From Coffea arabica (lineage: Eukaryota; Streptophyta; Magnoliopsida; Gentianales; Rubiaceae): DNA of 64,000 nt. The stretch covers positions 16,252,501-16,316,500 of the forward strand of contig NC_092323.1 of NCBI RefSeq assembly GCF_036785885.1, given 5' to 3'. The translations under genes and the position numbers were made by a program. The notes beneath the pieces are model-generated. The model was not told the DNA's origin and did no database searches. It saw only the letters and a list, made by a program, of their open reading frames with translations. Positions 1 through 10,720 of this stretch are shown here, one piece after another (within the stretch, counting starts at the first letter, position 1; every line of letters starts with the position of its first letter).

Positions 1-630
1 ATCTGGAGTACACTGTCCAAGGGCATGTATATCTTTCTGAAATGGGGCATAACTAGCTTCTTTGACAGCAAATTTCTTTCCTGAAGGATCATTTGCATTT
101 GCAGCACGACTTGCTATGTCAATCATCGCATCATTCAGCACCCGGTTGAACTGGTCTGGATCAGTGGCATTCGGTACAACCAAAGTAATGAAGGAGACAT
201 CCTCAGTGACCCTGGAGAATATGGACTCATTCGAATAACGCAACAAGCACAGGCCATAAGCAGTAAATGCAGTCGTCTGATTCCAGCACTTCTTCAGAAT
301 TTCCCCACTGGCATTTGCTACACATTGTCCACAAGCGTCGGCATCCACATCGCCTCGACAGAGAAACATGCCATAGACCATGCTATCAGGGCCTTGCCCA
401 GCAGTGAAATTGTAGAAACCATTGCTGGTTGTCGAAGAGGCATTCGAGGATAGAGTGGAAAGGAGGAGCTTCCGGTTCTCTGTATACGCACTGCCAGTGG
501 TGCTGTTAGGATTATATGCAGTATTTTCACACCTGAATCCGAAAGGACCATCGGCATAACTCAGCCTCGTATTGTAGCTAACCAAAAAAATCAACAGGAA
601 ATACGAGAATAATATACTTTTGGAGATCAT
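1..630 (-). CDS. Cysteine-rich receptor-like kinase or cysteine-rich repeat secretory protein, N-terminal part
   Basis: An open frame of 210 codons runs from an ATG at 630 to the left edge of the window with no stop, so only the 5' part of the first exon is present. Residues 1-27 look like a signal peptide: MISKSILF followed by a hydrophobic run ending near SYA. The mature part starts with DGPFGFRCEN, and around residues 91-103 it carries the DUF26/Gnk2 (stress-antifung) signature C-x8-C-x2-C, seen as CRGDVDADACGQC. The conserved LCLLRYS follows, and ALGQCTPD near the edge opens the second DUF26 repeat. In this family the ectodomain lies in the apoplast; kinase-bearing members (CRKs) signal in defence and oxidative stress. 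Whether a transmembrane segment and kinase follow lies outside the window, so a secreted form without kinase is equally possible. The ATG is chosen because it directly precedes the signal peptide. Confidence 0.9.
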   Translation of the reverse strand, partial: MISKSILFSYFLLIFLVSYNTRLSYADGPFGFRCENTAYNPNSTTGSAYTENRKLLLSTLSSNASSTTSNGFYNFTAGQGPDSMVYGMFLCRGDVDADACGQCVANASGEILKKCWNQTTAFTAYGLCLLRYSNESIFSRVTEDVSFITLVVPNATDPDQFNRVLNDAMIDIASRAANANDPSGKKFAVKEASYAPFQKDIHALGQCTPD

Positions 631-742
631 TTTGATGAGAATCAGGCAGATTATCAAAAGTATAAACAATTGTGAATTTTTTATATTTAGGCCAAAGTAT
701 ATGAAATCCGTTAGGCCAGGGTAGAAGTCGGATGGGAAGACT

Positions 743-746
<4 letters not shown>

Positions 747-781
<35 letters not shown>
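747..781. repeat. (TA)n microsatellite
   Basis: About 17 TA units, 120 bases upstream of the CRK-like start codon, so probably in its promoter or 5' UTR. Confidence 0.95.
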
Positions 782-784
<3 letters not shown>

Positions 785-1480
785 GGTAGGTGAAGACTGA
801 AGACTTTGAATTGGTAAGCTGGTCATCCTGCTCGACCGTGTTACGTACTTTTCATTTGCGAGAAGGGGAAATTTTATTGCGAAAAGTCTTTGCCAGTTAT
901 TGACGGAAGTCTTTGCCAGTTGTTGATTACTCAATGATTCATCATGTGATTATATGGAAGTGAAATTATTCGAGAAAGCTTTTTCTGGCTTTGATGTGGA
1001 TTTTTTTTGTTTTTGAATTGTTGATTACTTTGATTAAGCAGCGTGATTATATGGAGTTGAGATTGGAGAAAGGGATTACGAAAACTTTACCGAGGGAGAG
1101 AGAAAGTTGGATTACAAAATATATGGTCTTCTTTTTTTTTTTTTGGTTGATACCAAATTAAATTTGTCTTTCCAAAAAAAAAAATGTAATTTTCTAGATT
1201 TTGCAACCAATGGTTAAACACATAATAATTGTCTATTTCAAATATACTATGATACTCAAACAAACAATAATGATATGTGATTTATTCCTTCCCAAATGCT
1301 CAATATATTGACTGGTCTATCACTCTATGGTGGACTTAGATAATTGTCTATTGAATAACAACCATTAGAGTATAAAATGGGGGGAAATTCCAACATGTCA
1401 TTCTTAGTTTTAAGTTAGACAAATACTCATAAGAGATTGACGTTATTCTAAGTAGTAGTACTTTTCCTAAAAAGTAAGGT

Positions 1481-1624
1481 CCCGTTTGGATTGATACTTT
1501 TAGGAGTTTTTTTTTTGTAGAAAAATATACTGCAGCGATTTGATATATGTAAGGTAAAAAAGTAATTGAAAAATATGTTCATGAAAAACAAAAAATTTTT
1601 GTATGGAAAATTACAATCCAAAAA
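1481..1624. mobile_element. MITE-like repeat, GTTTGGATT family, copy 1
   Basis: Begins CCCGTTTGGATTGATACTTT and ends with ATTACAATCCAAA, an imperfect inverted terminal repeat. The interior has the same features as copies at 22856-22994 and 44606-44742: a GATTTGATAYAT stretch near the middle and an AAAAATATGTTC motif before a poly-A stretch. About 140 bp, non-coding. Superfamily not determined. Confidence 0.55.
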
Positions 1625-2491
1625 ATTTTGTTTTAATTCATCTCGACTTAAAGAGTTGAAACTCCAAATTTTAGAGATTTTGGGTTTAAAATTTAAAATC
1701 GCTTCTCCTACTTCTCAAATCTCACATCTGTCCTGCTAGAAATAACTTTAAAAATATACAACAGTTTAAAGATATTTTCTTTATTACCATCATCTTTGAC
1801 CTCGGAGACGGCTAAGGAGCTCTTTGTTATTAAAAAGAAATGCTCAACCAAAACGTACTCTTTTTTTTTTTTTTTTTTTTTGAAGAGAGCTAAAACTTAC
1901 TCTAAAATAATAAATAATCACACATTTTTCAGGATGTTTTGTTAAAAATAATTACACTTCAAAACATTCAAGCTTTAATGTCTTCAAGCCATGAATGAAA
2001 AATCCATTTGCATATCTTTTATTTCTTGAACAATCCAAAATAGGGGGAATATACGATGAGCCCAATCCCTCACGTATACAGCGATGAGCTTCACTTACCA
2101 AAGCCCAACTCATTGAAACAGCCATCTAGGAGGTCTTTTCACGCGATGAGCCCAAAAAGGAACTTGAGGCCGCATTAATCGATTCACATCTTTCTTTCCG
2201 TGTTATTTTACATTTTTTAATCTCCTTGGATTACATCTTTGCCTTTTTTTTTCCCCCACTCGTCATCTCTTTTTTTAATTTTTGTTAAGTTGGAGGTCGT
2301 GAATTAAGATATACTACTTACAATCCCTTATTCCTCCCACCTTACCATCCAATCCAACTCTTCCCCTTCCCCGCACATCTTTGTTTGTTACTTGTACTAT
2401 GTTTCTTTTTTCTTTTTCTTTTTTACTATAACAGTTAAAATTGCTATAAAAAAAACTTAATATAAAAACAATAATTTTATTAAATCACTAG

Positions 2492-2603
2492 AGTGAGTCT
2501 ACTGGTTAGGGAAGATTTCTTAAGATTTTTTCGCTATCAAATTCAGGATTCAAAACTTGTGACAAATAGTCCAGTGTGAAAAGGGATGGGAAGATTAAAA
2601 AAA
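2492..2603 (+). mobile_element. SINE-like retroinsertion
   Basis: A 112-bp segment ending in an A-run is flanked by a perfect 10-bp direct repeat AAATCACTAG (2482-2491 and 2604-2613), as expected for a target-site duplication. It contains GGTTAGGGAAGA and a B-box-like GGATTCAAAACTTG. Related sequence continues at about 2614-2700 (GATCAATGGTTAGGGGAG, GAATTCGAATATTGTG), which looks like an older adjacent copy of the same family. Confidence 0.65.
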
Positions 2604-2613
2604 AAATCACTAG

Positions 2614-3290
2614 GATTAGATCAATGGTTAGGGGAGGGCTTTTAAAATCTTCCTCGTTGAATCAGAATTCGAATATTGTGCCTAACAATTGGATATTGAA
2701 CCAAAGAAGAGTTTTTAGAATTTTTCTTCCTATCAGGTGGTTGAAGGTTCTAATCTTGTAGTATTCCTTATTATTAGGTGATTCATTTGTTCTGATCGTA
2801 TACCTGATGGTTGGGTTTCCTTATTATCAGGTGATTCATTTGTTCTAATCTTTTATACCTGATAGTTGGGAGTACGTAGAAAGAAATGGGTGGTTTCAGG
2901 TTTTAATCTTATGGTTGATAGTTGGTGCAGAAGTTGAACGTAGAGAGAGGGGTGGAATACAGATTGAACGAGGAAGCATTGTCCTAAAATTTAGGAATTG
3001 CATCTTTTGGGCACTGTACAGCCTTTTTGTTAACAACTGCACGAGAGCCACACTTGCTACTTTTCTTTCCCAAGTCCATAAATAGAATTTGTCTAATCAA
3101 AGGAGTTATTTTCTACATTCTTGTTCTTGGTGCAATAGCAATATAAGATTTGAGGGACCAATCTAGCTTGTTGTCCGTTGGCGAACGACCTACTATAGAA
3201 AGAAACAAAATACAGTATGCTATATATAGACTAATTTTTTTCGCAAGACCTACTATATATAGTCTACCTAACATTTTGTAACGGAAGAAT
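2614..3290. other. Intergenic, older SINE-like remnant, no gene
   Basis: The first ~100 bases resemble the preceding SINE-like insertion. Two short near-repeats of TTATTATCAGGTGATTCATT lie at about 2768-2850. Nothing else recognisable. Confidence 0.45.
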
Positions 3291-3540
3291 TGCCATCTTA
3301 TCAATCGACAATATTGCTCCGCTAGTAGCTAGTTCAAAAGCGAACGCTATGTAACTTAGCGGTTCATATTGGAGAAACTGTCAGAACCCAGCTTCAAGAA
3401 GAAGATACAAAGAAGACTAGTTGAAGAAGAAGAAGGAAAAGGAGGAATCGAGGAAGAACAGGGAGAGACAGAGGAACTAGAAAAAAGAGAGAAATTGACT
3501 TGAAAATTCTGATATTGTCTAATGGCTTTCCACCATTTAC

Positions 3541-3543
<3 letters not shown>

Positions 3544-3574
<31 letters not shown>
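3544..3574. repeat. (TA)n microsatellite
   Basis: Uninterrupted TA repeat of about 15 units. Confidence 0.95.
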
Positions 3575-3576
<2 letters not shown>

Positions 3577-3909
3577 TTATCTTTACCAATCAATCCAAAG
3601 CCCTCCACTAAACTACAATATTAACAACTAAGAATTTGGATTATCTAATACATTTGGGGCCATGACAGAAACTTACAAGCATACGTGTTTGCTCTCTTTT
3701 TCCATGACCCCAGATTTGTTAAGTTTGGCTTAGGGATGCTAATGGGCACTTGTTATTTTTGTTAATATTTTGCAATATGAAAGTTAATTAATGTAATAAA
3801 TATGAATATGTGAATTCAGAAAGTAAATTATCTGTAATTTATATAGTCTAATGCGTTAGAAAAATACTCTATTTACTATTTAATCTTTTTGACAACTAAT
3901 GGCAAAACA

Positions 3910-4176
3910 CTAAGGTCCTGTTTAATAACCCAATTCAGTACTTAAATTTAATGAAATAAAATCTTAACATATTCAGACCGTTTGATAACAAAAAAATTTA
4001 ACATCTGAATTAATTAAGTGACACCGAATTTTCTCGGTAAAACTTGTTTCCAAAATTAATCACTGAATGTGATATGTACTCAATGTATTAGATTTAATAC
4101 TTAATAATTCAATAATTTAATGGATTCAGATTTCAAACTTCAATTTTCGAACTTCAGTTTCATCATACGCACCCTA
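3910..4176. mobile_element. MITE-like element with imperfect terminal inverted repeats
   Basis: Left end CTAAGGTCCTGTTTAATAAC and right end GTTTCATCATACGCACCCTAAG are imperfect reverse complements, with further inverted homology just inside (AATTCAGTACTT versus AACTTCAGTTT). About 267 bp and AT-rich. No clean target duplication is visible, so the superfamily is uncertain. Confidence 0.45.
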
Positions 4177-5640
4177 AGTAAAAATTAAGTATTTCTGATA
4201 TTGTGAGAGAATTAAAATTGGATGGATTTGCGAGATATGGAGAAAATCTCTCATAATCATTTTTATTTTTCAAGGTTTTTTACGATTGAAATATGACGTA
4301 TGTATCGTAACAGTAAATACAATAGACAAATGAATCTCATTCATCAAAAAGTTTTGATGTCATGACCAGATTAAATCCTCAAAATTGCTGCAAATCCATC
4401 ATACATGACAACCATTTAGGCCGCAGTTGGATGAGGTCACTTCAGCTCTTGTACTTTCTCATTTAATTGATAATGACAAGAAATCATGAGCAAAATTCTC
4501 ATCTTGAAGTGAAACACACATTCGGAGATGCCGTCCTTTTATATAATTTGACTCAGCACGCATGCAGAGATGTGAATAGGATCTTATAAGCTAACTAACA
4601 CTTCGTATTGTATTGTTCTGTTCAATGCACTATAAATTCGGAGACGTGGGTGAGGAAGAGATCAGATTTCATTGATATAGCAAAGACCAAACAAAAAGGG
4701 GACGAGCTAGGCAGATTGTGGCATCTTCTTGATTTGCTTTAGCAATTCATCGCGTTGTTCACAGGGGTCAAAACAGGTAAGGGCTGGCAGTTGGCAGCAA
4801 GCATATATCTCAAATGGTTTTTGCTGCTTGTCTGCTTAACTAGCATGCATGATTGGCTCTATTATTCATTATTTTCTCTACTCAATGAGTTTTAAGAGTA
4901 TTGACACCATGCATGTATACTGTTTGTTTTAGCACACTAAAACTAAAGCGATGGTATGTTTCATTGTGGAGGCAGACATCAATACTTTTATCAGCTCTTT
5001 TTTTTTTTTTTTTTTTACAAGAGAATCTATGGCGATTATTCGAGACTGACCACTGAATAAATCCCGTCCCGTATAACATATATATCATATGATATGCTAT
5101 ATTTTTGTCAATTATTTAAATCTATTATTTTGGTGACTTCTCTTTTTTCTATATAATATCTTCCTGGAAATATATGTTCATCATTGTGTTATAGGATAAT
5201 ATGGTCCTCGTATAATTAGAATCATATGATGAATACACAGTTTTGCGAAAGTTACAATATTGCCACCCTTTTTTTTTTTTTGGATTATATATCAAAATTG
5301 TAGTTTATAATAATTACGGGCCACCCTTTTTATTTTGATCGAGAAGATTAATATACTTAACAAACAATTGTACATTCTAAATAATGGATATTCGATCCGA
5401 GTGCTTAGTTATAGTGCATGTCTCATAAATCAGGACTAATAAAAAGAAAAGGAAATCTACAGACGGTTGAAACTAATGAAGGAATTTTGCTTGTTTTATG
5501 AACTCAATTTCTAAAAATTTCGAAGTATACTTACTTAAAAATTTGAGTTCATAAAAAAAAAAATTATACTTACAGCAACCAAACAAGAATGAGAACCAAT
5601 TTCAATTGTTACAATTGTATCTTATGACTGTGCTCTTCTC

Positions 5641-6009
5641 TTCCTTCCAAGTCCATTATGTAGGTTGACATGCGTAAAGATCAAAGGCTGCTGGATAAGA
5701 AATTGTGAACTACATGTAAATTGGAGAAGCAGAAACCCAAGTACCCTTTAACGGAGACAGAGAGACTACTTAGATGTCCAATTTGGCTCATCATATTGTC
5801 CCGCTGACCAGTCACTAGGCTCCATTAATGAACCTGGAATGATCAATACATCACGTCTAACATATTGTTTGCATTTTCTCATTTGAGATCATGGCTTTGC
5901 ATTTGAACACTGACGATGACATAATAAAAATAATTACTATTATTAACATTGAAAATTATTTCCAAGAAACTGCAGAATCAATCAATATATTTGAAGTGCG
6001 CATCAGAAT
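5641..6009. other. Intergenic, nothing recognised
   Basis: Lies downstream of the F-box pseudogene. No repeat boundary or coding frame could be supported. Confidence 0.5.
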
Positions 6010-6779
6010 TTACAAGAGCACCAATTTTGTCCGGGGAGATAATTTTTTAGTTTCCACGATTCTGGCACCATTCCGAGCGGCCTCCTTGGTGGCAATTTCA
6101 CATGGATGCCCAGGCAGATTATACTTCACCTTCTTGGCCATTTGTTCAAGCCGAGGCAGCGGTAATTCCTTCCATCTCCCAACCCGACTCGGATCTCGAG
6201 TGTCCAGAGTTAAGCTCTCCAGGGAAGGACCTGCAGCCTCTATCAAGTGCATGACAAACTCAACATCACTCTTCAACCCAATCCAACCCAAAAATTCCAC
6301 CTCCTTCAGGCAGCAGTTGTACTTCTGTCCTTCAACCCATTGCCGTGTTGTATCCCCAAATTTGAGCATATCGTCCCAAAACTCTCGATTCATTGACAGC
6401 TCCGTTGACTCCCAGCAGACAGTGTACTTGAGCACCAGTTTATGCAAACTCGGAGATGCGTGAATAAATGAACAGAGAAAAAGGATGCTCTGCTCGTATA
6501 GTGCAACAAATTGCAATTCCAGTTGTTGAAGATTGCTAAACTGCGAAAAGGTCTTGGGAAACAGGTAAAACTCCATAGCAACCAGTAATTTCAGATCCAA
6601 AGCCAATGTCTTGAGCTGTGAGATGGAGAAGGGAACCTGGCTGAATTTGGTAATCAGTAGATCTTGAACAGGTTCTTCCACCGACGCGAAACAGCCCTCG
6701 TTTTTGCTGCTTCCTTCAGGGACAGACGGGATACGATGTCTATCAGAATGTCAACCGGTATTTGAGTTATGCAACCCAT
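6010..6779 (-). pseudogene. F-box/LRR (FBD-type) gene remnant, frameshifted and shortened
   Basis: On the minus strand an ATG at 6779 opens a 41-codon frame (stop at 6654) that is a good F-box: PVDILIDIVSRLSLKEAAKT then RRWKNLF. In intact genes this runs on into a leucine-rich-repeat domain. Here the frame stops at once, and the homologous continuation lies in another frame (6681 down to 6010, 223 codons). That frame carries LRR-like text (SQFSNLQQLELQFVA, SPSLHKLVLKYTV) and a C-terminal part resembling the FBD region (CCLKEVEFLGWIG, the conserved LK.VE..G pattern, then FVMHLIEAAGPSLESLTLD). The F-box and LRR parts overlap out of frame and the usual middle of the protein is missing, so an internal deletion with frameshift is the simplest reading. 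Intact members are substrate adaptors of SCF ubiquitin ligases. A spliced, shortened but functional gene is less likely. Confidence 0.75.
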
Positions 6780-7080
6780 CCAATCCGTCTTTTATTAGGC
6801 CTCGCCTCTTTTTTGACCTTGCTACAGAGACCCTCCCTCCCTCCAAATTTGATGCTTTTAACTTATTCAGCTAGATCTAGATATAAGAAATAAAGTCTCT
6901 CAAGTGATGCTATCAGATGTCAAACGGCAAAAGCGATGAATTATTCCCGAAGAAGATCAATAACAAGAATCATAAAAAATCCCTAGGAACGAGGGCTACA
7001 ACAACACTAACATCATTCTTACTCTTCGCCGATGAAAGATCTGTATTAAATTTAACTCATATAATACATACTTAGTAAAG
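6780..7080. other. 5' region of the F-box remnant
   Basis: On the minus strand a pyrimidine-rich stretch before CTCTGTAG (about 6820-6832) could be an acceptor joining an upstream leader exon to the F-box exon. Otherwise unremarkable. Confidence 0.3.
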
Positions 7081-7294
7081 GAGGAGGTAAAGTCGGATAC
7101 TTACCAGGATAGGGCGTGCACATGGTTGAAACAGAACAAATCGAGATTTCCTGTCGTGTCCCAGGCTGACTCTGATTTGGATTCGAAGAGGAGGTAAAGT
7201 CCGATACTTACCAGGATAGGGCGTGCACATGGGTGAAACAGAACAAATCGAGATTTTCTGTCGTGTCCCTGGCTGACTCTGATTTGGGTTCGAG
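7081..7294 (-). repeat. 107-bp tandem duplication carrying a splice-donor-like site
   Basis: Two near-identical head-to-tail copies (7081-7187 and 7188-7294) starting GAGGAGGTAAAGTC. Read on the minus strand each copy contains CCCTATCCTG followed by GTAAGTATC, a strong donor consensus, so the unit may be the duplicated leader exon of the broken F-box gene downstream on that strand. Confidence 0.7.
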
Positions 7295-7307
7295 GGCTCC
7301 TCCCATC

Positions 7308-7788
7308 TAGGGTTGCAAACGAGTCGAGTCGAGTCGAATCGAGTTTTGAGCTAATCGAGCCGAGTCTCGACTAAATTTTACCAAACTCGAATTCGAGTTC
7401 GAACTCGACGAGCCGGCAAATTTAAAGCTCGAGCTCAACTCGAATCGATTCGAGTCGAGCTCGAGCTCGAAAAAAAATAAAAAATAATTATTTTATTTAT
7501 TTTAAAAAAAATAAAATAATATTTTTTTCTTAACAAATAATAAAATATTAAGGATATATTTGTAATTTTACTATTAAAATAAGAAAATAAAAAATATATA
7601 TACTTAAAATAAAAAAATAAAAAATATTATATATATACACTCAAACTCGCGAGCCGACTCGCGAGCTAACGAGCTAAATATTTTGAGCTCGAGTTCGAGC
7701 TCGATTTCGACTTGAGCCAGCTCGAGCTCGATATTGATCGAGCTTGACTCGAGCCGCTCGCGAGCGGTTCGATTCGTTTGCAGCCCTA
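7308..7788. mobile_element. hAT-type MITE with CGAGTC/CTCGAG subterminal repeats (element A)
   Basis: Ends are TAGGGTTGCAAACGAGTCG and, reversed, TAGGGCTGCAAACGAATCG. The flanking 8-mers CTCCCATC (7300-7307) and TTCCCATC (7789-7796) match at 7 of 8 positions, an 8-bp target duplication as made by hAT transposases. Both subterminal regions are packed with short CGAGT/CTCGA repeats, and the 481-bp element has an AT-rich centre with no coding capacity, so it is non-autonomous. Confidence 0.85.
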
Positions 7789-7814
7789 TTCCCATCCTCA
7801 ACGTTTAAAAGGAT

Positions 7815-8780
7815 TTTTGTTTTGGGATTATTGTTACATTACTCTTTTAACATTCAGTATCACTGTCAATTTCCCCTTCAATATTATCTTTTAGTCGCTT
7901 TATTCCCAAAATTAGCAGTCAAATTTAATGTAGTTTGTTAATTAAAGTAAAAAGATATATTTAGCCCCTCTAACATATTATCGCTTTACCCCCATAAACT
8001 ATAACATTATTATCAATTTACTCCCTAAAATTATTTTTTATATAATTTATCCCATTATTAAATCAATTTAGCAAGTTAAAAAACTTTAAAAGAAAGTACC
8101 CTCCTTTTTTATAATAAAAATAATAAAAATTTAGAGTGACTCTTATCCGTTATGGTATCAAGAAAAAGTCAAAGTATGAATTTCTTTCTTCTTGACAATT
8201 TTATTAATATTGAAAAAAAAAAGAAAGATGGGGAGGGGAAGAGAGAGAGAGAGAGAGAGAGAGAACTCAATTTTAAAAAAAAATACAAATAACAAAGAAT
8301 TAAATACTTTTATTATTTTAAAATTATTTCCCTTTTCTGTTTACCAACAAATTCCAATTCTAATCCTGACAATATTAAAGTAATACAATAATGTTATACT
8401 CTTCTTTATCTTCTTTCTTTGAAAAATCTAATTTTTTTTCTCATTTTTTTCTATCTCTTTTTCTTTTCCTAATATTAATAAGTGTGAAAAAAGAAATTTG
8501 AGAAAACCTTTTATTTTTTATGTTTTTGAATCTCTTAAAGTGAAAAAAAAGGAAGAATAACCATGCCAATATTTTTATTTTTAATTATATATTAAAAAAT
8601 GGAAACATATTTAAAAAATTTTGACCATACTAGTTAGATTAACGATGAGGTAAAATACCTAGAAAATAATGTTAGAAATTAAAATGATTGTACCACTATA
8701 ATTTAAAGGGATAAAGTGATAATAGCAATGTATTTAATGCTATAGAATTAAAGGATATTTTTATCCAAAATTTCTTAACA
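7815..8780. mobile_element. Possible inverted-repeat element, AT-rich
   Basis: Left part contains AACTATAACATTATTATCAA with TTACCCCCATAA nearby, and the right part contains TAAAGTGATAATAGCAATG with ATAGAATTAAAGG. These read as rough reverse complements, suggesting an old element with long diverged terminal repeats. A (GA)n tract sits at 8240-8264. No coding frame. Boundaries are approximate. Confidence 0.35.
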
Positions 8781-8784
8781 TTAG

Positions 8785-8960
8785 GCCTGTCAATCGGGCC
8801 TAATGAGCCGGGCTTTGATGAGTTCAAGCTCAACTCATTTAATTTGAAATATTTTCGGGTTTCGGGCTATGAGTTTTGGGTTCGTAAATGTGAAGCTCAT
8901 ACTCAGCTTACATAATATTCGGGTTGTGAGCCTTAATCGGGTTTAGCCCAAGCTCACTTA
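8785..8960. mobile_element. Partial hAT-type MITE end
   Basis: Starts TAGGCCTGTCAATCGGGCC and continues with GGGC/GAGC/CTCA motifs typical of the subterminal repeats of elements A-C. No matching right terminus is seen, so this is a truncated or decayed copy. Confidence 0.5.
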
Positions 8961-9109
8961 TTACTCCTTAATTTTCTTAATATAATTACTATAACTATTA
9001 AGTTGTAAAACTAATTTAACATTTACAAGACTATAATATTAAAACTAAACATGAACAAATAATAGTTCTTAAAAAGTATATAAACCAAAAAAATTTTCAA
9101 CAACTTTCC

Positions 9110-10720
9110 TTAGAAATTAGATTATGGAAGCATAGGCAAATATTTAAACGAAATAATACAAATTTTTTAGACCTTTTTTTATAACAAAATCAGTAGAATG
9201 ATTTAAAGGAAAATACCCAAATATTAGCATAGTCTATAATTAACTTCAAAAGTTAATGGACTTCTAGAAGGCATAAGGTTTAATGCAAACAGAAATGATA
9301 TCTTCTTCTAGCTCTGATGATCAAAATTCTTCATGATACACAGTCACTATTTATTTCTAAGCCATTCTCTACATATATACTCCATCCAATTGACTGATAT
9401 TCCAAATTTTAGATTTTAGACCTAGTAATTAACTGTAATGAAAATATTAGAAGTAAACCAAATTATGAAACACCATGTATTGCCGACATAATTTTGGAAC
9501 AGTCCAAGTCAAACATCAATCAACTTTTGAGATGGCAAAAGAGGATTTGGATTAAGAGAGGACAACCTTTTCCACGAAATGACTAAGGAAAAAGCCAGCT
9601 CTAAATTGAAATACTAAATATTTGCCTATGCTTCCATAATCTAATGACTTCAGTTTAGAAAAGGTCAAGAAGACATGATAAGAACTTTAGTAGAAAATGA
9701 CTTTTCTCGACTCTTTGGCCCCTCCTTGATTCTTCTTCTAATATTGAATATTGGCTAGTAAGCTCATGTGATCCAAAGGGTGCCACGACATTTACTTTAA
9801 AGTTAAAGAAAATTAAGTACCAATTATGTGATCAGAAATGAAATCAGATAAAAGAAATTAATCAATTTCATGGGCTGCATCACACTACCCAACCTATATC
9901 CACAGAACTTCTGTACTGTCCCAACGTGTTGAAAAAGTTAAAGTTTTTTTTTTTTTTCTGATAAAGGAATTCGTAACCGTTATTCGAGAGTGTACACTGT
10001 CTAAACTCTGCCCCGTGCAATTCTTTATTTCCAAAATGTCATAGATAGGACTGAGACTTATTTTTTTCCCCCCTTTTATTCGATTTTCAAAAGAATAGTC
10101 TGTCATTTATTGGATGTCCCAAATGATATTCTTGAATTATGTACCACAAACAAGCAGAAGTTTGCACACTGCAATGCCTGCAGAATATGAAACTGATTTA
10201 TTTTAAAACGGTACAATTTCTCCAAAATTATGAAATCCATAAATAGGGTTTCTTTATAAATTTCTTATTTTTGCTAACATGATTTTCGAACGTTCTACAA
10301 ACAAGAGATTTGTCTACTTTTCCATTATATTCATCAGGTAGTCCAAGCCATAGCAAGTCAAGCATCAATCACCTTTTGAGATGGCAAGAAAATATTTGGA
10401 TTAAGAGAGGACTACCTTTTCATGATATGATTAAGGAAAAGGCCTCAGATTATATTGTTTGATTATGTTTTAACAACATATTAAAGAATTCAATAGAAAT
10501 TATAGCATGATCAGACTAAAGAATGTATTTTTGAAGAGAGGGTTGTACAACTATGGTTTCCTTCAATTCACGGTGTTCCATCATACGATGTAATCCATTT
10601 CTGCAGTACACCTGTTCTGTCTCATGATGGAAATTACAATCTTCGAAAAGCAAAAAGTTTGGTTTTGATTGAGATTTTTTTTTTTTTAATTTCCATAATT
10701 TCAGAGTTGAAAATGATTAG
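9110..10720. repeat. Diverged duplicated block, units 1 and 2
   Basis: First occurrence of a non-coding unit repeated at 14880-17870 and again near 18000. Landmarks in unit 1: CAGTCCAAGTCAAACATCAA (about 9492), GATTTGGATTAAGAGAGGAC (about 9544), ACATGATAAGAACTT (about 9671), TGCCACGACATTTA (9780). A second partial unit at about 10210-10720 repeats CCAAAATTATGAAATCCATA (about 10223) and GGATTAAGAGAGGACTACCT. Also shared is a stretch rich in AAAGTTGAAGTTTGG-like sequence followed by TTTCCAAAATGTCATAGAT. All copies have the same orientation. No gene recognised. Confidence 0.7.

Larger units (their letters stand above)
631..2481. other. Upstream region of the CRK-like gene, no gene seen
   Basis: Promoter side of the minus-strand CRK-like gene. 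It holds a (TA)n tract at about 747-781, a small MITE-like repeat at 1481-1624 and a poly-T run near 1861-1880. The rest is AT-rich with no coding frame that resembles a protein family. Confidence 0.6.
3290..5640. repeat. Segmental duplication block, copy A
   Basis: Matched in order and orientation by a second copy at about 12390-14680. Shared landmarks: CGTTCATATTGGAGAAACT (3362 and about 12460), GCATCTTCTTGATTTGCTTT (about 4721 and 13853), CACCATGCATGTATAC (4906 and 14031), GTTATAGGATAATATG (about 5190 and 14244) and GAAGATTAATATACTTAACAAA (5342 and about 14437). Divergence is moderate and indels are frequent. Copy A holds a (TA)n tract at 3544-3574 and a MITE-like insert at about 3910-4176. 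In copy A the best-conserved core (4710-4800) is interrupted by stops in the frame that is open in copy B. I see no gene in it. Confidence 0.75.

Noticed and set aside
318-557. 79-codon minus-strand frame inside the CRK-like gene
   Set aside because: It is a shifted shadow of the DUF26 frame; the real frame starts at 630 and shows C-x8-C-x2-C.
5891-6463. 190-codon plus-strand frame
   Set aside because: Antisense to the F-box/LRR remnant and without any family signal.
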